64,000 nt of DNA from Mytilisepta virgata (lineage: Eukaryota > Mollusca > Bivalvia > Mytilida > Mytilidae). The DNA lies in NCBI GenBank assembly GCA_028015205.1, contig CM051514.1, positions 43,044,150-43,108,149 of the forward strand. The letters are read 5' to 3'. Position 1 is the stretch's first letter, and each line of letters opens with the position of its first letter. This document shows positions 35,130 to 50,100 of the stretch, piece by piece. Made by a program: the position numbers and the translations under genes. The notes below the pieces were generated by a model. It was not told where the DNA came from. It did not search any database and saw only the letters and a list, made by a program, of their open reading frames with translations.

Positions 35130-38100
35130 GTAAGTTTTTTGTTTATGTTTTTATGGTACGTAGATATAGATAGTTTTTTATTGATATTTCTGTTTCTAGA
35201 TTTAAGATGTAATAATTCGTTTTTAAAATAATGTTGAAAATAGATAGACGTATCTTAAGAAAATTCCGAACACAGATAGAGACGAAAATTTGGGGAATTG
35301 ACAAAAAAGTCTGGAATGACACACTCGCCTGATAGCGATCGACCAGATCATGATGTCGACCGTAAAACGTTTTAAGTGATGATGATAGTCGAAGCTGGAT
35401 GTATCCCTGACTGAGCAGTTTATTTATCAGTGTCCTTGCTCGCTCAAGAAAGTCACTGTAGTCGACACAAGCACTAGAATAGCGGACCAGTGTATATATT
35501 TAAACACCATATGCAGGTGATGCAGGAATACTGCTGCTCCGAAGAGGACAATTCACTATTTTAAAACTAAAATCACCACGTTTGTGGTATAATTTAGTGC
35601 CCAACCGTCCGCTGGTGTCTATTGATGGGTGGAAATTGCAAATACGAAGCAGGCTTAGTAGTTTCTGTAGTGTCCTTTATTTCCAGCTCATTAGGATAGA
35701 TGAGATGTAGATTTTCTTCAAACTTACTGTTATTCAAAGAAAGTACCTCATCTGTATAGCGGAAGCTAAGACTAAAGGACTGAACTAATTTCTTTTCATT
35801 GTTATGCACTAATCCTTGGATAAAGTCTGCCTCATAGGAGTAAAAGAAGCGGTGCACAATTGGAATACCAATGGTCTGTTGGAAAACGTGTCTACCTAAA
35901 ACTAAATATGTATAACTTCTTTCGCCATTCTTTTTGAAAAAAACATTGATTTATGATAAGTTTTATATGGTCTTTTAATTTATCATGTGGAATGAAAGTG
36001 TAAAGTGTAGAAAAGTCAAAGGTTTGAATGTTCGTACAAGAAAGAACGTCCTTGGGTCTTTAACATTCCAATAAATCTGTTGAGTTTTTCAGAATTCACA
36101 TCTGATTCACACCTCGTGTGGAGTACACTTTGTCACAGTACTTCAGAAGTCCGTCTTTAATAGCTGTTAGAACAACTTGGCGGACCCAGCGATATACCGT
36201 TGTTTGTAAGGAGACTTGTGCAATTTAGGTATCCAATAAATGAAAGGAATATCATCAATGGCGTCGTTGACGGTAATATCAAAAGAAGACAAAACCTACT
36301 AGTGATTTTGCATTATCTCCTCTTTAAGTATAGTTGTGAGGGTGTATGTTTGGTTTCCAAGTGTACTGTCAACGCCTAACTCTTTCACATGCAGTCAATG
36401 TAGTGTCGTTTGCATATAAAAACGATATTTGTAGGAGCTTTGTCAGCTGAAACGATAACATATTTATCTTGGAGACATGGCAAGGTCTTGCTAACAACAG
36501 GATCTTTAAAACCATTTAATTTTAAACTCGGGTGTCTGAGATTTCCTGATCTTTCAATCTCACCGATATTAGATTTCTTAATATCTTTCTTCTGATCTTA
36601 AATGGCTTCTTGAGCTCGATGACAAGCTTAATCAATTTCAGTTTGTGTTTGTGTACATTGAAACCGCTAAAATTGATATTTGCTGCTTCTGCGTAAATCA
36701 CGTTGCATTTTAGAGTAAGACGAAAGGATTGTTCGGTTCGGGGATACCACGTTAAAAAAATCAATATGTCAGTCTAGTACAAAACAGGAGTTCAAATTCA
36801 TATCAACATGTTCTCGTCCTGATATACATTGAACAATTGACACTGGACGTTAAACAATAATTCATTCATCTATCCATAGTCATCATTTCAAAATGTTTTT
36901 CACTTAAATGGCAGATTGCTTTTCTTTCTGAATAGGTTGAAAACTTTTGTCAGCAAACATATCTCCCAAGTATATTAAAATCTATGACCATATTGAATAT
37001 TAAAAAAAATGCATGTTACAACATTGGTGAAACGCATCGCATTAATAATGATTCTTTAATTTCCTGCTTATGTTATCACAACAATAGACATTATATGAAA
37101 TTCCCTATACCGATATTTACACCAACTTCTACACAGAGACGGACTTATTCAGTTAGGGATCAAGATAATGTAAATTCCAGTGGCTCTTCTTTGTTAAAAT
37201 GTTAAGAATTTAAAATGCATTAATTTGTTTTAAAATTTGTTGAAACGTGAAAGATATTTGGAGATTTTATATCTTATCTAATTTTGATTGATTGATTGAC
37301 TGATTTTATGAGGGAGCAAACACAGGGGAAGGGAACTCCCAAATATTTTCCGTACAAATGTCCGTACTATTTTTTGGGGTCAAAATGTTGGTGAAATGCA
37401 GGTTTTTTTTGGGGGAGGGCCATTTTAGGATTTTTTTCGGGTGTGTTTAGAATTTCTGGTATAATTTGGCGGTGAAATTTATTTTCTCTGACAACCAAAC
37501 GTACGGAACATTTTGGGGAGTACTACCCTCCCCCCGGGTTGAATGTTGGGGTAAGGGATCGGCTTGGATCAAGTACATGCTAATTGGTAAATTTTCTAGA
37601 TATTTAATTTCATTTTAAGTATTAATCTATTTCTGTATTCGATATATATAGTCTGTACAGAATTAAAAGAAATATCCAGGTTTCGGACCTGAATTTATAA
37701 TCCATGCTTGAGATAATGTTTGTCGAAAATCCGTACGTCATTTTCGACACTGATCCTGCTTTTTCAATTTGAGTTTCATTGCCGAAGAAGGTATTTCTAT
37801 AACACTAAATTATGGAATTATGCACAGGCATTGTAAAAAGACGTAGGCTACAAATTATTTCCTACCTATTTAAAGTTTAATAAAGTGCTAATATAAATCT
37901 ACAAAGATATAGTAGTAACCAGTGGATTGAAAGAATGGTGAAAAAGGGAGATTCAGATTTGGACCCAGGATGTCTTCGTGCAATGTATTTTTTTTTATCT
38001 TGTATTCAGATAGATTTTTAAATTGTCATCAAAATAACCATCAACTTTGTTGTCTTAGCATGATTAAAAGCTTGTGACAACAAAATAATTTTAAAAAAAA

Positions 38101-41100
38101 ACAAATCGCAGAATAATACAATAATATACAAACTGAAATACAAGCAATTAATAAGAGTCCCTTGCCTCATCAAAATAGAACAATTTTGGTTTCGTCCTTA
38201 AATAAACGAGGAAGGAATTTTTAAAAGTCCAGGCTTTGAAAATTTACAGATCTGTATTTGTATATTTATCAAGAATTGATTGATTGATTTTATTGATTGT
38301 TGGTGTATTACGCCCAATCAGCACAGGCTGGCGTTAAATAAACATGCAGACACCCGGCTTTGTACTAAATAGACAGGCTAGTTTTGAGCGTGCTGGCTCA
38401 CATGATAACAGTCTAGATGAAGACATGCAACGTTTTTTGTGGAGATTTTCTTTCATACCGGCCGACTATACTTTGCTTTAAATCCAAACTACCGCATGTT
38501 TAGAAGAGAATACAATTCTTATGTGTTTGGTTTGACTGGTCGTAGATCGAACACATGGATAAACCCTCCCCTCCCTCCGATCTTGAGACGACCACATGCA
38601 CTCAAATCCAATAAAATACCTTTCTCCAGGACTATTATTTTTTTATAAGAAAATCAAAGGACACAGTTTAGCCAGAAAAATAGTGTTTCGCAAATTTCAA
38701 GAACAAACATATATGATATGATATTCCTGGAGATGTACGGATTTGATGCCTCTCTTTAGTAATAATCTAACGTTTCCCTTCACTTGAAATTATATATAAT
38801 CAGTTAAAATCTGGGTCCGACATTGATGAAAATCTTCATCCTTAACCCTAGTTCTTAGCGTTTGTATTCAAATTTGTGTGATTTTCTCTCTTCAGCGAGA
38901 AAGCTACCTGTATTAACTTGATGTTGTGTCTATACCTTTAACTTTAACATAGCCGTTATCTCGGACATAACTTAAGTTAGCTACAATAATGTAGCTCCTG
39001 TGACAACTTACTGTAACTATACTTAAATATATAACAAGGACACTGGGAAGGCGGATAATTCCCTCGCAACTGCAAATTACAACATTTCCTTATGAACTTG
39101 ACGTTTGATTTCTGACTTTGAAAATTGATAGAAATCTTTCATAACAATTAAATGCTAAAACAACATCTTTATTGGTCGTTTTTGCTTTGGTCAGTTTAGG
39201 GAAAACAAACTCGTACAGTACTGAAATGTTAAAAATAGACTCAATTTCTGGTGTGTATCTGTGTATTTGTAGAAATCGGTATAGTAAACAATTTTGTATG
39301 ATGGCTATTAGCATATACATGCATGTGGTATTTTTGTTACAGTTACCTGAAGCATAATGATTTTACAGCAATTGAAGAAGGAACCTTTCAACATCTGGAT
39401 AAACTTTATAGAGTGTAAGTTATTTTTTTCTTTTTCGTCAGCTAAACATTGACTGAAGTTTTATAGAAAAAGGTAAAAAAAGAAGAAAAAATAAATATGA
39501 GTAAATTTACTTCAATGCAAATAAATTTTAAAAACGCCGAACATTGATTGACAGGGATAATCGACCAAAGGGCAAATTCTATTGTTTTTTTTTTAAATCT
39601 ATATAGCTTTAAGATGAAGTGACCATTCCAGAAAAAAAAAAAAACAAAAGAAGGCTAATTATTTAGAAAAAGAAAAACGAAAACCATCGTGAACATATTA
39701 TTTCGGCATATGTTTTCCATATCTTTTACGTCACATGCACACCATAAATGTCCAGACATAAGGTAACACAAAGCCGTGAAAAAAAACCGAGAAAGAATGA
39801 ACTAATGAATTTTCGAATATTTGCACTTAAAAGGAGATCACGGCATTTAAACTACTAAAGAGGACGAATATAACTAAGGAACAAACAACACAATGCAATC
39901 CATTAGACAGACAAACCCGGGAAGACAAATGAACAACCATAAGTACAACAAATAAACACTGAAAACTAAAAAAAAAACAATGAAAAACACGAAATCCCAT
40001 AAAAAACCAGGAATGAACTTCGGTGTTCCGGAAACGTAAGTAGATAGTCACAAATCGTGGGAGGTTCATGAAAGGTATCGACAGTGGGAATAGGTTCAAA
40101 ATCACATTCTATATTAAAACACTGTAACGGTCAATTAATTCGTGTTGACGATCGTAAAATTCCTATGTGAAGACACCAACTTATCCCTGATAAAACACTG
40201 GTTAAGCAGCTATCGTGACAGCAGTAATCCTCTTTGTCGAAAGTCATGGTAACAGTCGCATGCCCTTGAATATTGAATAGGCTGAGAAACGTAGATCCCA
40301 TATGCAGGCGATGCTGGTATATTGCTACTCAAGAAAGGAAAGTTAACAATAGGAAAGTTGAAGTCATCACGTTTGGCATGACTTTTGTCTTTAAATGTCC
40401 TTCAATTTCGGTTTCAAGAAATAAATCCCAATACTTAGCAGAATTCCATGTATCTGTAGTATCCTTAATTTCAAGCTCACTAGGGGAGATGAGACGTAGA
40501 AAGTCTAAGAACTGTAATTTCATTTAAATTTTCAATACGATTAGATCATGACGACCAATGATTATTAAGCGAAAACAAAATTTGGTCAACGATTTAGTTT
40601 AAAAGAAATGACATCATCAATTATGCGCAAGTCGGATAACTTTAAGTACTTTATGTGGATACCAATCCCAGCCAACTTTCAACCTAGTGCGTCATAATAG
40701 AATACACACCTTATGGCAGAAGATGCAGCCTCAGACACCACCACAGAAGTCAATAACGAGGAATCGGAACAAAGCAGTGACCATATATCTAACAAAGATG
40801 ACGAATTAGAACAGTCCCCATGGGATGACATTATGAAAAGAACATTTCAAGTATATTGTACATCAGTCGAGAGCTGAATGGATGATGGCAAGGCACGTTT
40901 GGCAGCATATATAGACATGTTTGAACCCTACAGAGAAGAAGTGACCAAACATTACCTCGGACTGGTGTTCTTGCAGCAAGACACGAATAAAAAAAAGATT
41001 GAGAGAAGAAGACCACTATTACTTAAAAGAATTCTGAGAATACGCCTTCGAAAACATTTGCTTAAACGTGTGCTTAGCAACTAAGACCCACCAACAACTG

Positions 41101-44100
41101 AAGATAGCAATGACTCTGGGTTATCTGAGGTTGGAGAAAGAAAAAAAGGAAAAAAAAGATAAACAAATAAAAAGAAAGAAATTTGGGGAGTGTTAATGTA
41201 GCCTATGTTATGATAGCAAATCACAAGCCGGAAAAAATGCAGAGTGGCCTTTCTAAATTAACCAGATGTAACGGTGATCTCGCACTGATCAAATCTTTTA
41301 CTAACGTAAAATTGACCACCCTTAGCAACAGTAGCAGCAGCTGTGGGGCATCAAAAGCAATTTCTTGATCCAGAGCAGCAGCTGCAGTAAAAAAAAACCG
41401 AAATAAGCACGTATGTAGTCATGACTAGCGATTAGCAGTAAAGATTGGAGCAGCGAACAGCAGTACAGATTGGAGCTGCGAAGAGCAAGAGAAGCCACCA
41501 TGAGGACCACGAACCAACAGGATCAATACTGATATACTTTAGAGGGACCCCTTACCATTAAAATACCCAGAAAGAGGCCGGGAAATGGGGAGCATAACCG
41601 GAATGGGAAATCATTGTTTGGTCTTTGATTTTGCAGTGCCAGGTTTAACCCTACAGACTTCATTAAGAGTTCAACACGCTAGACATTACAACGAAAACCC
41701 CAGATTTAACCCTGATTTAAAAAGCACTGGAAAAGGGGAGACAATCCAATCTAGGAAAACCTTCCGCCATTGACCTCACGATGAAATAAGCAAGCCTATA
41801 CAACTCAAAGGAGGACTTTAGGTCTATCTACTGACATGGGAAACCCAGAGACCATGAAAAAGGGCAATTACTTCAATCCAGAAAATGGACTTTCGGTCAG
41901 GCGTACCTTTTCGTTATAGATATTCCAGCGATGGGTCCGAGCCTAAACACCTCGAATGGAGCCTTTATCAAGAAGCAGTCTAATGAAAGACCAAATAAAT
42001 CCTCAAGAGAGAAAAGTGAGGAAAAATTTAAAAATCAGAATAATAGATGTATAGGACGACTCCCGACATTACCCAAAAGTTTTCACACTTACGCTTTAAA
42101 AACCCGGAAAAATTATCTCCTTAAATAATACCGATTTAAAAACGGTGCGAAAATATCTCCCGTTTACCACTTCTGCTTGAGCATGCACACAAACTATATC
42201 TGTGATGTAACCTCTTGTTACGAAATTCCCGTTCATGTGATTTCCAACTCCACGCTCCACATCGACAAATACTAATTCAAATGGCCAAGTGAGCCATTTC
42301 CATCACCTTATGTCATTCGTCGATCGTCGTCATAAACTTTCCTTTAAAGATTTTTTCCCTTTGAAAACATTGGGCCAATTGAAAAAAAGCTTGGCAGAAA
42401 TCGTCCTTAGGTGTTCCTGTTTCAGAATTGTATCCAATGACCCAGTTCGCAATCGAATATGGCCACCAGAGCCAAACAAAGTTAAACATAGGACCCTATT
42501 TAAAATTTACTTAAAGATCTTCTTGTCTGAAACCACTTGGCCAATTGTAACAAATCTTGGCAGCAATGGTTTTTTTCAGAATTATATCTGATGACCCCGC
42601 CCACCATCCAAGATGGCCATCAGAACCGAAAGTAGTTTAACATAGGAAACTATGTGAAATTATCTTAACAATCTGGGTAAATTGCAATAAAACTTTGGAG
42701 CAATGACCTATAGGTTGTTCTCTTTCAGAATCAAATCCGATATGATAGCAAACCATCAGATACTTGTAGCCGCCATAGCTTAACATAGGACCCCTTTTCA
42801 TAATTTTATTCTCCGGTATGGTCCCGAAAACAAAACATAATTTAAAATAGAACTTTCATGGAAAATTCACTGAAAATGTTCTCGTTTGAAATCAGTGAAC
42901 AATTTGGCAAAACCAGTCATGCAATTAGAATTTGACAGCAATGTTGCAGAACCCCAGTAAAGATGGACATAGTCAAACTTTTATTCTGCAAATGATTTCC
43001 AGGTGAGCGATACACGCTCCTGGGATCCTCTAGTGATAATATGCAATTCGCAATTTTCATTAATACACATACATAAATTTGTAACTTTTTATTACAAGCA
43101 TTTGAAAACAAACAAGCAAACAACTTTCAATAATGATGGAATCTCTTATTATAGGTTCGAATTAGATATCGCTTGATACCCACTCGAGTATTTGATTTTT
43201 GATATAATAATAAACGAGCCTTTGGCCAGTCTATTTTGATTCCGAATTTAATACTAAGAGATGACATCAAGCGATAGAAAATTTTGACGTATTTTTAAAC
43301 CTTATTCTTCAGGATACATGTACATGATGTATAATTGTTTATTTGTATATATTCGGCGTCCGGTCCGCGTGAAAACTTTATATTTATTTCCCTTTGACGT
43401 TAAATGTTATGCAAAGATTGCTATAAAATATGGCGTCATTGGATAACAAAATTGCTCACCAATCAAAATATACGAATTCTCCTACACAATCACGCGTTGA
43501 CCAATCAAATGTTCATATTTTTTTATATCACTTGTTCATATCACACTACACGATGTGATATCAAATTTTTCTAGCTACCCGAGAGGATTATAATACCGGT
43601 TAACCATAAGAGATAACCCAAATATCACACACAAAACCGTGTTAATGTCATTGTGAAATAAAAAAAAACTGCACGCTACGGGCTTGAAAGTTTTAGAGTC
43701 AGAGTAGTTAGAGAAGAATAATGGCTTTTGAAAATTGCTATATACATTCCGAAATGATTACGCACATAAATTATAATAAAACGATTAATAACGTTATTCA
43801 CCTTTTCGATTTAACATAAATAAATTTTTTCTTGCACTAATTCGTTGACTGTAATACAGTTTACAAAACATATTATAGAAGGAGAAAGTCTTTATTTGAG
43901 ATAAAGTAGGTAGTAATATATGATTCTAAAAAGACATAAAGATCAAAAGAATATAGGATAAAGTGCAAATAAGAAAGCAAGCGACAAAAGATCTTAAACA
44001 AAATTGTTAAAATTTTGATTTTTTTCAGTGACATAGACTACAATAAAGTACAAATTGTTAAATCTGGAGCTTTTAGAAACCTGTCTGCGCTATATTACCT

Positions 44101-47100
44101 GTAAGTATACATGGTTTACTCAAGGCAGATTTGCTAATATGTTAATGTTCGATACATTACCGAAGGCATTGAAGAAAGGAACCATAAAACGGTAATGGGA
44201 AAGACTATAAAAGGACGAAAGTATGTTATACATAAGAAATATACTGCCTATTGTCAAACAATTATCAATTTTATAACAATGAGTGTTTAATATTAATTTT
44301 GGGATATATAAATAGAACAAAAATAATATTCGTAGGTGTTAAAAGTTAAAAAAAAAAAATGAAAAATCGAACTGAATCTTTCTGAAACTGTACATGATCG
44401 AGTATCTGTAAGTAAAATATGTATCACAAAAAAAACCGAAATAAATTAAAAATAAATATATGTTTACAAAATGCAAGCACAGTATAAAAAATAATTTTTG
44501 CCAAAACCATTTTGCAATATTTTAACATTCTATTGTACATGTATTAAAAAACCAAAAAAAATGGATAGCTTGGATACACGTACATATTAGCCACCAATAC
44601 ACTAAAAGAATAATTATGGTATAACTAATAGATGAAATCAAATAACAGCAACTAAGAACGCGTGCCCGAACTACAAAGTAAATCACGAGTGCGCGCAGCG
44701 CCTGAGTTATTTGTAACTGTAGTTGGGTCACAAGTTTTTATTCTGATATTTCAATTCTGCGATTAGTTATACTTTTTATTACGCTGCACGGAATCAAGCA
44801 TTTTAGCTGAAATTAATTGAAATGAAACGGGTCGATCAACAGGCTTCTAGCCAATTTGAAAATATAAGCTCTATTGTATCCAGGTCTGTTAAAGAAACGT
44901 AAAATATCAAAGTAGTCTTAGCCGTCGTATGCGCGGATGGATCTCAATAAAAAATGTGTTATTTGTAGAGGGTATTGCTTCACAATGTTGGCATATATCT
45001 TTCACAAAATTGCCAACGACATAAGAAATAAAAATTGTTGTTGCTTCATCGTATAATTCAGTTATGATGTACAATTTATTATACTTGTACAATTCCATTA
45101 TTATATACCTAAGAATCATCTTCCAGTATTGTAAATTTTGCTGAAATTCCTAGCATTGCAAAATATGAAATACTGGAATGAATTATTAATTATGTGCACT
45201 CGAATTGCTAGTATTGTAAATTTTAAAATACTGGAATTACTAGTATTATCAATTTCACAACACTGAAATTGCAATCTACAATTCTAGAATCAAGTATCTG
45301 TAATTTTGCAATGGTGACAATTCTAGAAATCCCAGTACTTTTATTCAACAAAAATGGAACTACTAGTATTGTTTGACATTATTACTGGAATTACCGGCAT
45401 TATGCCCACAATACTGGTACAAAAAAAGTTCTAGTTATTGTACACGATACGTTTGTATTCTTCACTTTAACCGAATTTTTGTTAACTACATTTGAATGTA
45501 TAAGTAAAAACTTTCAATAATTGTATACATGGCAAAAATAGTACTTCCTCTATATCTAGATCTTTTTCTGAAATCTTTTCTAAAATCCAGAAGAAAAAAA
45601 GGTCTAGGTGATAAATTATTAAACATTTTATTGTATTTAAATTATTTATCATATATTTAAACAGGTACATTCGTTATGGGGACGTATCTTCAATTGAAGC
45701 AAATGCTTTTGAAAATCTTACCAGTTTGAGATACATGTAGGTAAATCATTAATCTCAAACTTTGGAGACGTATTGTTATTACTCCAGTTTTTTTATTATT
45801 ATTAAGTCGATGGACTTGTTGTGTTTGCTCCGATTCTTCATATTATTATTTCTGAGTCATGAACTTCTCCGAAGCGGATCTTAAGAACAGTCCTAGCGAA
45901 CTTAAGGATGCTCACTGGTCATGTTTTGGTTTTTTTGTCAGATTTTCGTAATCCTCTGGTTTTATCCATTTCTTAAACATGAATGTTTTTGCCCATGAAC
46001 CCCCACTTTTTCTTTTATAATTCAATCATATATATCTTAAAATGGTATTTGACAAAATTTAATGAAATCCTTTTACTTTTTTAATACATCTTTGAGAGGC
46101 TGAAGTTGTCAATGCAAAGACAATGAAAAATCCAGAGAAAACCCATTTCCTGCAAATTTTCAAGGCCTTATAGCTCTAAAATGATGACATGAACCTATAA
46201 TTTTTCTTGCTTATTTGTTAACTATTCAAATGTCTCTCAAACTAAAACACCTTTTTCAAATCCTATTTATTTCCTATTAGACCACCGATCATCCTTAATG
46301 AAACATTGTACAAAAAAGGTGGCCATGCATAGTTGTGCATAAAGAGCCGCAGTTTTGGGGACTTTTGTGTTGAGATCCCTATACAGTATTAATTATTATT
46401 ATCATTACTATTTTTATTATTATTGTTATTAATTATTAATTATAGTACTTTGTAGAGCTACACATGTAAATATGAGTTTTTGCAGAAGGCGAAGGCCAAA
46501 ATTATTTTTTTTAGGTCTAACAAAACTCATATCGACAGATACAAAAGACAGTAATTCTTTTATTATATAACAATCCGTTAACTCTGAAATTTTAAATCTA
46601 GACTCTTGACTCTGTGACATTCGTACTCTATACAAACAAGTCTTTTTCATTAATTTATATTTTATAATTCAAAATAAAAAAAAAACATATACATACATGC
46701 AATTTCAGATGATCTTTTAGGGTAGAAGTTTTTCTAGGTTTGCCTAATTTGGCACCATAACGAAATTATTATATAAAAACATAATTTTGAAGAATTTGTT
46801 TTGCATAAAACATTAAAGTTTCCTAGAGAAAACATTTCCAAGTCTCAATTCGCGTAGTTTCAAATCTCAACCTTATTCTGTTCATGGAAGGGATATGGAT
46901 ATAGGTGAATGTAAACAACGTCATACAATCATAAAAAAATGACACGCACGCTGTATCCGCAATTTGCATGATGAATGAAATAAAGTTGATTCCGATTCAA
47001 CTGCTTCAAACAACCGCGTGATTGCCACGTGATTGAAATAAAAGTGAAAGCGTAAAATGAAAGGATACAATATGGTTTTTAATCAAACAATATCAAAATA

Positions 47101-50100
47101 AACGGAATTTCATGTGATTACAATGTAATAATTATCATTATTCTTCCTGACATGAACTTGTCCAGAGAACCCTGGTAGTCCAATTAATCTTCATAAAACT
47201 TCATAACAAAGTCCAGCACTATGTCGAGATATGCAATCAGATCTCTTAATTTTCAAAATAACTGCCGTTGCCATGGTGACAGCAAAATGTAAAAAACAAA
47301 TAGTTCAATAAATAGATGCGTTTTGGTATGAATATATGGGGGAAACAATGTTTAGTTATTAATCAAATTGTAAAGGTCTCTTATAAAAAGGACAAATTTA
47401 CCTAAGGAGCAATAAAAAAAACGTAATTCATTGGACAGACAAATCCGGGGAGACAAATGAACAACCACAAGCACAACAAATAAACACATAAAACTAAAAA
47501 CCAATGAACAACACGAACTCCTATAAAAACCAGGAGTGAACCAAGGTGCTCCGGAAGGGTAATCAGTTCCTGCTCTGTATACGGCACCCGTCGTGAAGTT
47601 CAACAAAGTCAATCCTTGGGAAGTCATAAATCGGTGAAGGCACATGAAAGGTTACGACAGTGGGAACAGGTCCAACATCATCTTAGATATTGGAATACTG
47701 TATTGGTCAATGAATTCGTCATGACGACCGTAAAATTTCCTAAGTGATGATATCAACGTATCCCTGATAAAACCCTAGTTAGGAAGCTTTTGTGACAGCA
47801 GTAATCCTCTTTGTCGAAAGCCAGGGTAACACACGCATCCCTTCGAATAAAGACAGGAAGGTCCATTCCTTCACCCTTTTAGAAATGCCAAAGGAATGAA
47901 GAACGGTGTTGTGGTTATCAAGGACTTATTGCTTAGTGAGTGTGGTCGGTGTGTAAGTTGGGTTACCCGCAGTGTTATCTATTCCCAACTCGTTTCTAAG
48001 ACACTCAAAATAATAGTTCTTGCAGACAAAAACGATGTTATTAGGGGCTTTGTCAGCTGTATATTTGTCATGGAAGCGAGTCAAATCAAGTGCTCATAGA
48101 ACCTTGGAGGTTTTTTATTCGGATTTGTACCATTGACCTAAAAGCCTTAACCCACTCCGAAAGTGTGTCAGCAGGTTCCGTATCCTTTGAAGCCCATTTT
48201 CTGGCATAGCCCTCAACAAAATCCATTAGCAATTTGAATTATATTTCCAAATAATTGGCTGAGGTTCTCGGTATTTGGGGCCTTAAGCTAGCCTATCTTT
48301 TAGTTTTGATTATCAACTAGATTGAGATCCCCAGTGAAAACATGACCCACATGACTATAATTGAATGGAGATGTCGAACACATGCATCATTGTGGCGTTT
48401 GTTTTTTCTGTTCCATTCTCCTTGGATTTCGAATCTATGGACTCTTTTCACTGTTTTGTCGGTATTCGTTTGTATATATCTGTTACATCAGACTCACCCT
48501 GCATATATCTTCTAATGGACGTGTTTTAGAACAGACAATTGGCATTCCTATTGGTGCTAATTCTGCGCCAATCCCTTACTCATATGAGGCAGATTTCCTT
48601 GACGAGCTTCTTAAGGAAAAACAGAAGAAGTTAGCCCGTATCTTCCGCTATATAGATGATGTTTTATCACTCAACAATTCACGTTTTAGGATTTTCTTAC
48701 ATGTCATCTATCTCAATGAGCTCGAAATTAAGGATACCACAAACACTACCAAGTCTGTTTCTTATCTTGACCTTCACCTCGAAATTGACACCAAAGGAAG
48801 GTTGAATACAAACTTTACGACAAACGTGATGACTTTGATTTTCCAATCGTCAACTTCCCATTTTTGAGCTGCAATATTCCAGAAGCGCCGGTGTATTGAG
48901 TATATATTTCACAACTCATACGTTATTCCAGAGTTTGTGACATATACATTTACTTCCTGGACAAAGCCCGGCTCCTGACAAAAAAGTTGCTTAAACACGG
49001 TATGTTGCTCCTAAGTTGGAGTCATCCTCATAAAAGTTTTATGGACGTCATCATGACTTGGTTGACAGGTATGAAACAACCGTTTCCCAAATGAAAATGG
49101 ACCTCTTGTATTGTTATCCCTTTCTCATACCGGATTTGACATGGGGTGCATGGCGGGTGTCCTGCAGGAAGCAGAGACTGCTTACTCTTCCGGAACAACT
49201 GAGTCTACCCCCGGTTTTTTGGTGGGGTCCGTGTTTTTATATGTTTTTATTTTTTAATTGTAGTGCATGTATTGTTTTGGTCTTGTCTTCGTTGTTTCCC
49301 GGGGTTTTTCAGTTGATTCAATTGTTCCCTCCTTCGAATATCCCTTTGCTCAAGATAGTTCAAGACCATTTTAGATCAGTTTAGCACAGGTATTGTTAAA
49401 CATTGCATGATTCTTTTGTAACTTTCATGAATTGGCCTTAACTAGTCTTTATTGACTGCAAGGCATGATACATGTATCTTGTTTTGGTCTTGTTATCTTT
49501 ATTTTTTTTGAAATCTCAGAAAAACTAAAAATCAAGACGGTCAAGATTAAACAAGTCTGAAATGGCCATTTAAGACCAAATTGGTGTTACTAGTGACATC
49601 AACTAAGGTAAAAATCTTATATACAGGAAACCTCAGCACTTATGGTTTTCTCTCTATGAATCATAAACAAAAATCAACACCATTCAGTGTGTTGCATGAT
49701 CACAATTCTGGGGAACTAATATTGGTAATAGAAAAAAAAACATGTTTGGTATTTATTCATACAAAATAAAATGAATTTCCTATCTTATGCGTGTTAAGGT
49801 AAATGAGTTGAAAAATATATTGAGACCCTTTAATATTCATTTTTTTTTGTCTTAAACTTCAGATACATAAACACGCAGATTACTTAAAAAAATTAAAACT
49901 AATATTTTCCTGTCAGTAAATTAATTTAATTCAGTATGTCTAAGTATACTAAAGCAAGTAGATACACGTAGACGATTATATCTGATAAAAAATAGAGAAA
50001 AATAATTATGCACAACATAGATTTATAGAGTAGGTCCAATTGAATATAAGTAAAAGTGTTGACATTTCTGTTCAATTTCTTCAGAACTATTTTCATGCTA

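Larger units (their letters stand above)
35130..39342 (+). other. LRR gene intron 1
   Basis: The 4.2 kb intron contains an antisense Penelope-like RT (35.3-36.6 kb), a short inverted-repeat element (37.33-37.54 kb) and a LINE tail (38.27 kb). The remainder is featureless. Confidence 0.75.
39415..44028 (+). other. LRR gene intron 2
   Basis: The 4.6 kb intron holds an antisense Penelope-like fragment (39.83-40.53 kb), an unrecognised broken ORF (40.7 kb) and a tandem array (42.3 kb). Confidence 0.7.

Noticed and set aside
43150..43190. Acceptor-like TTATTATAG followed by an LRR-like LFELDI
   Set aside because: A TGA follows after eight codons and no LRR pattern continues.
49852..49890. Possible LRR exon after a strong pyrimidine tract (CTTAAACTTCAG)
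   Set aside because: It reads YINTQIT then stop; the resemblance to YIRYNNLT is too short and no donor follows at the right distance.
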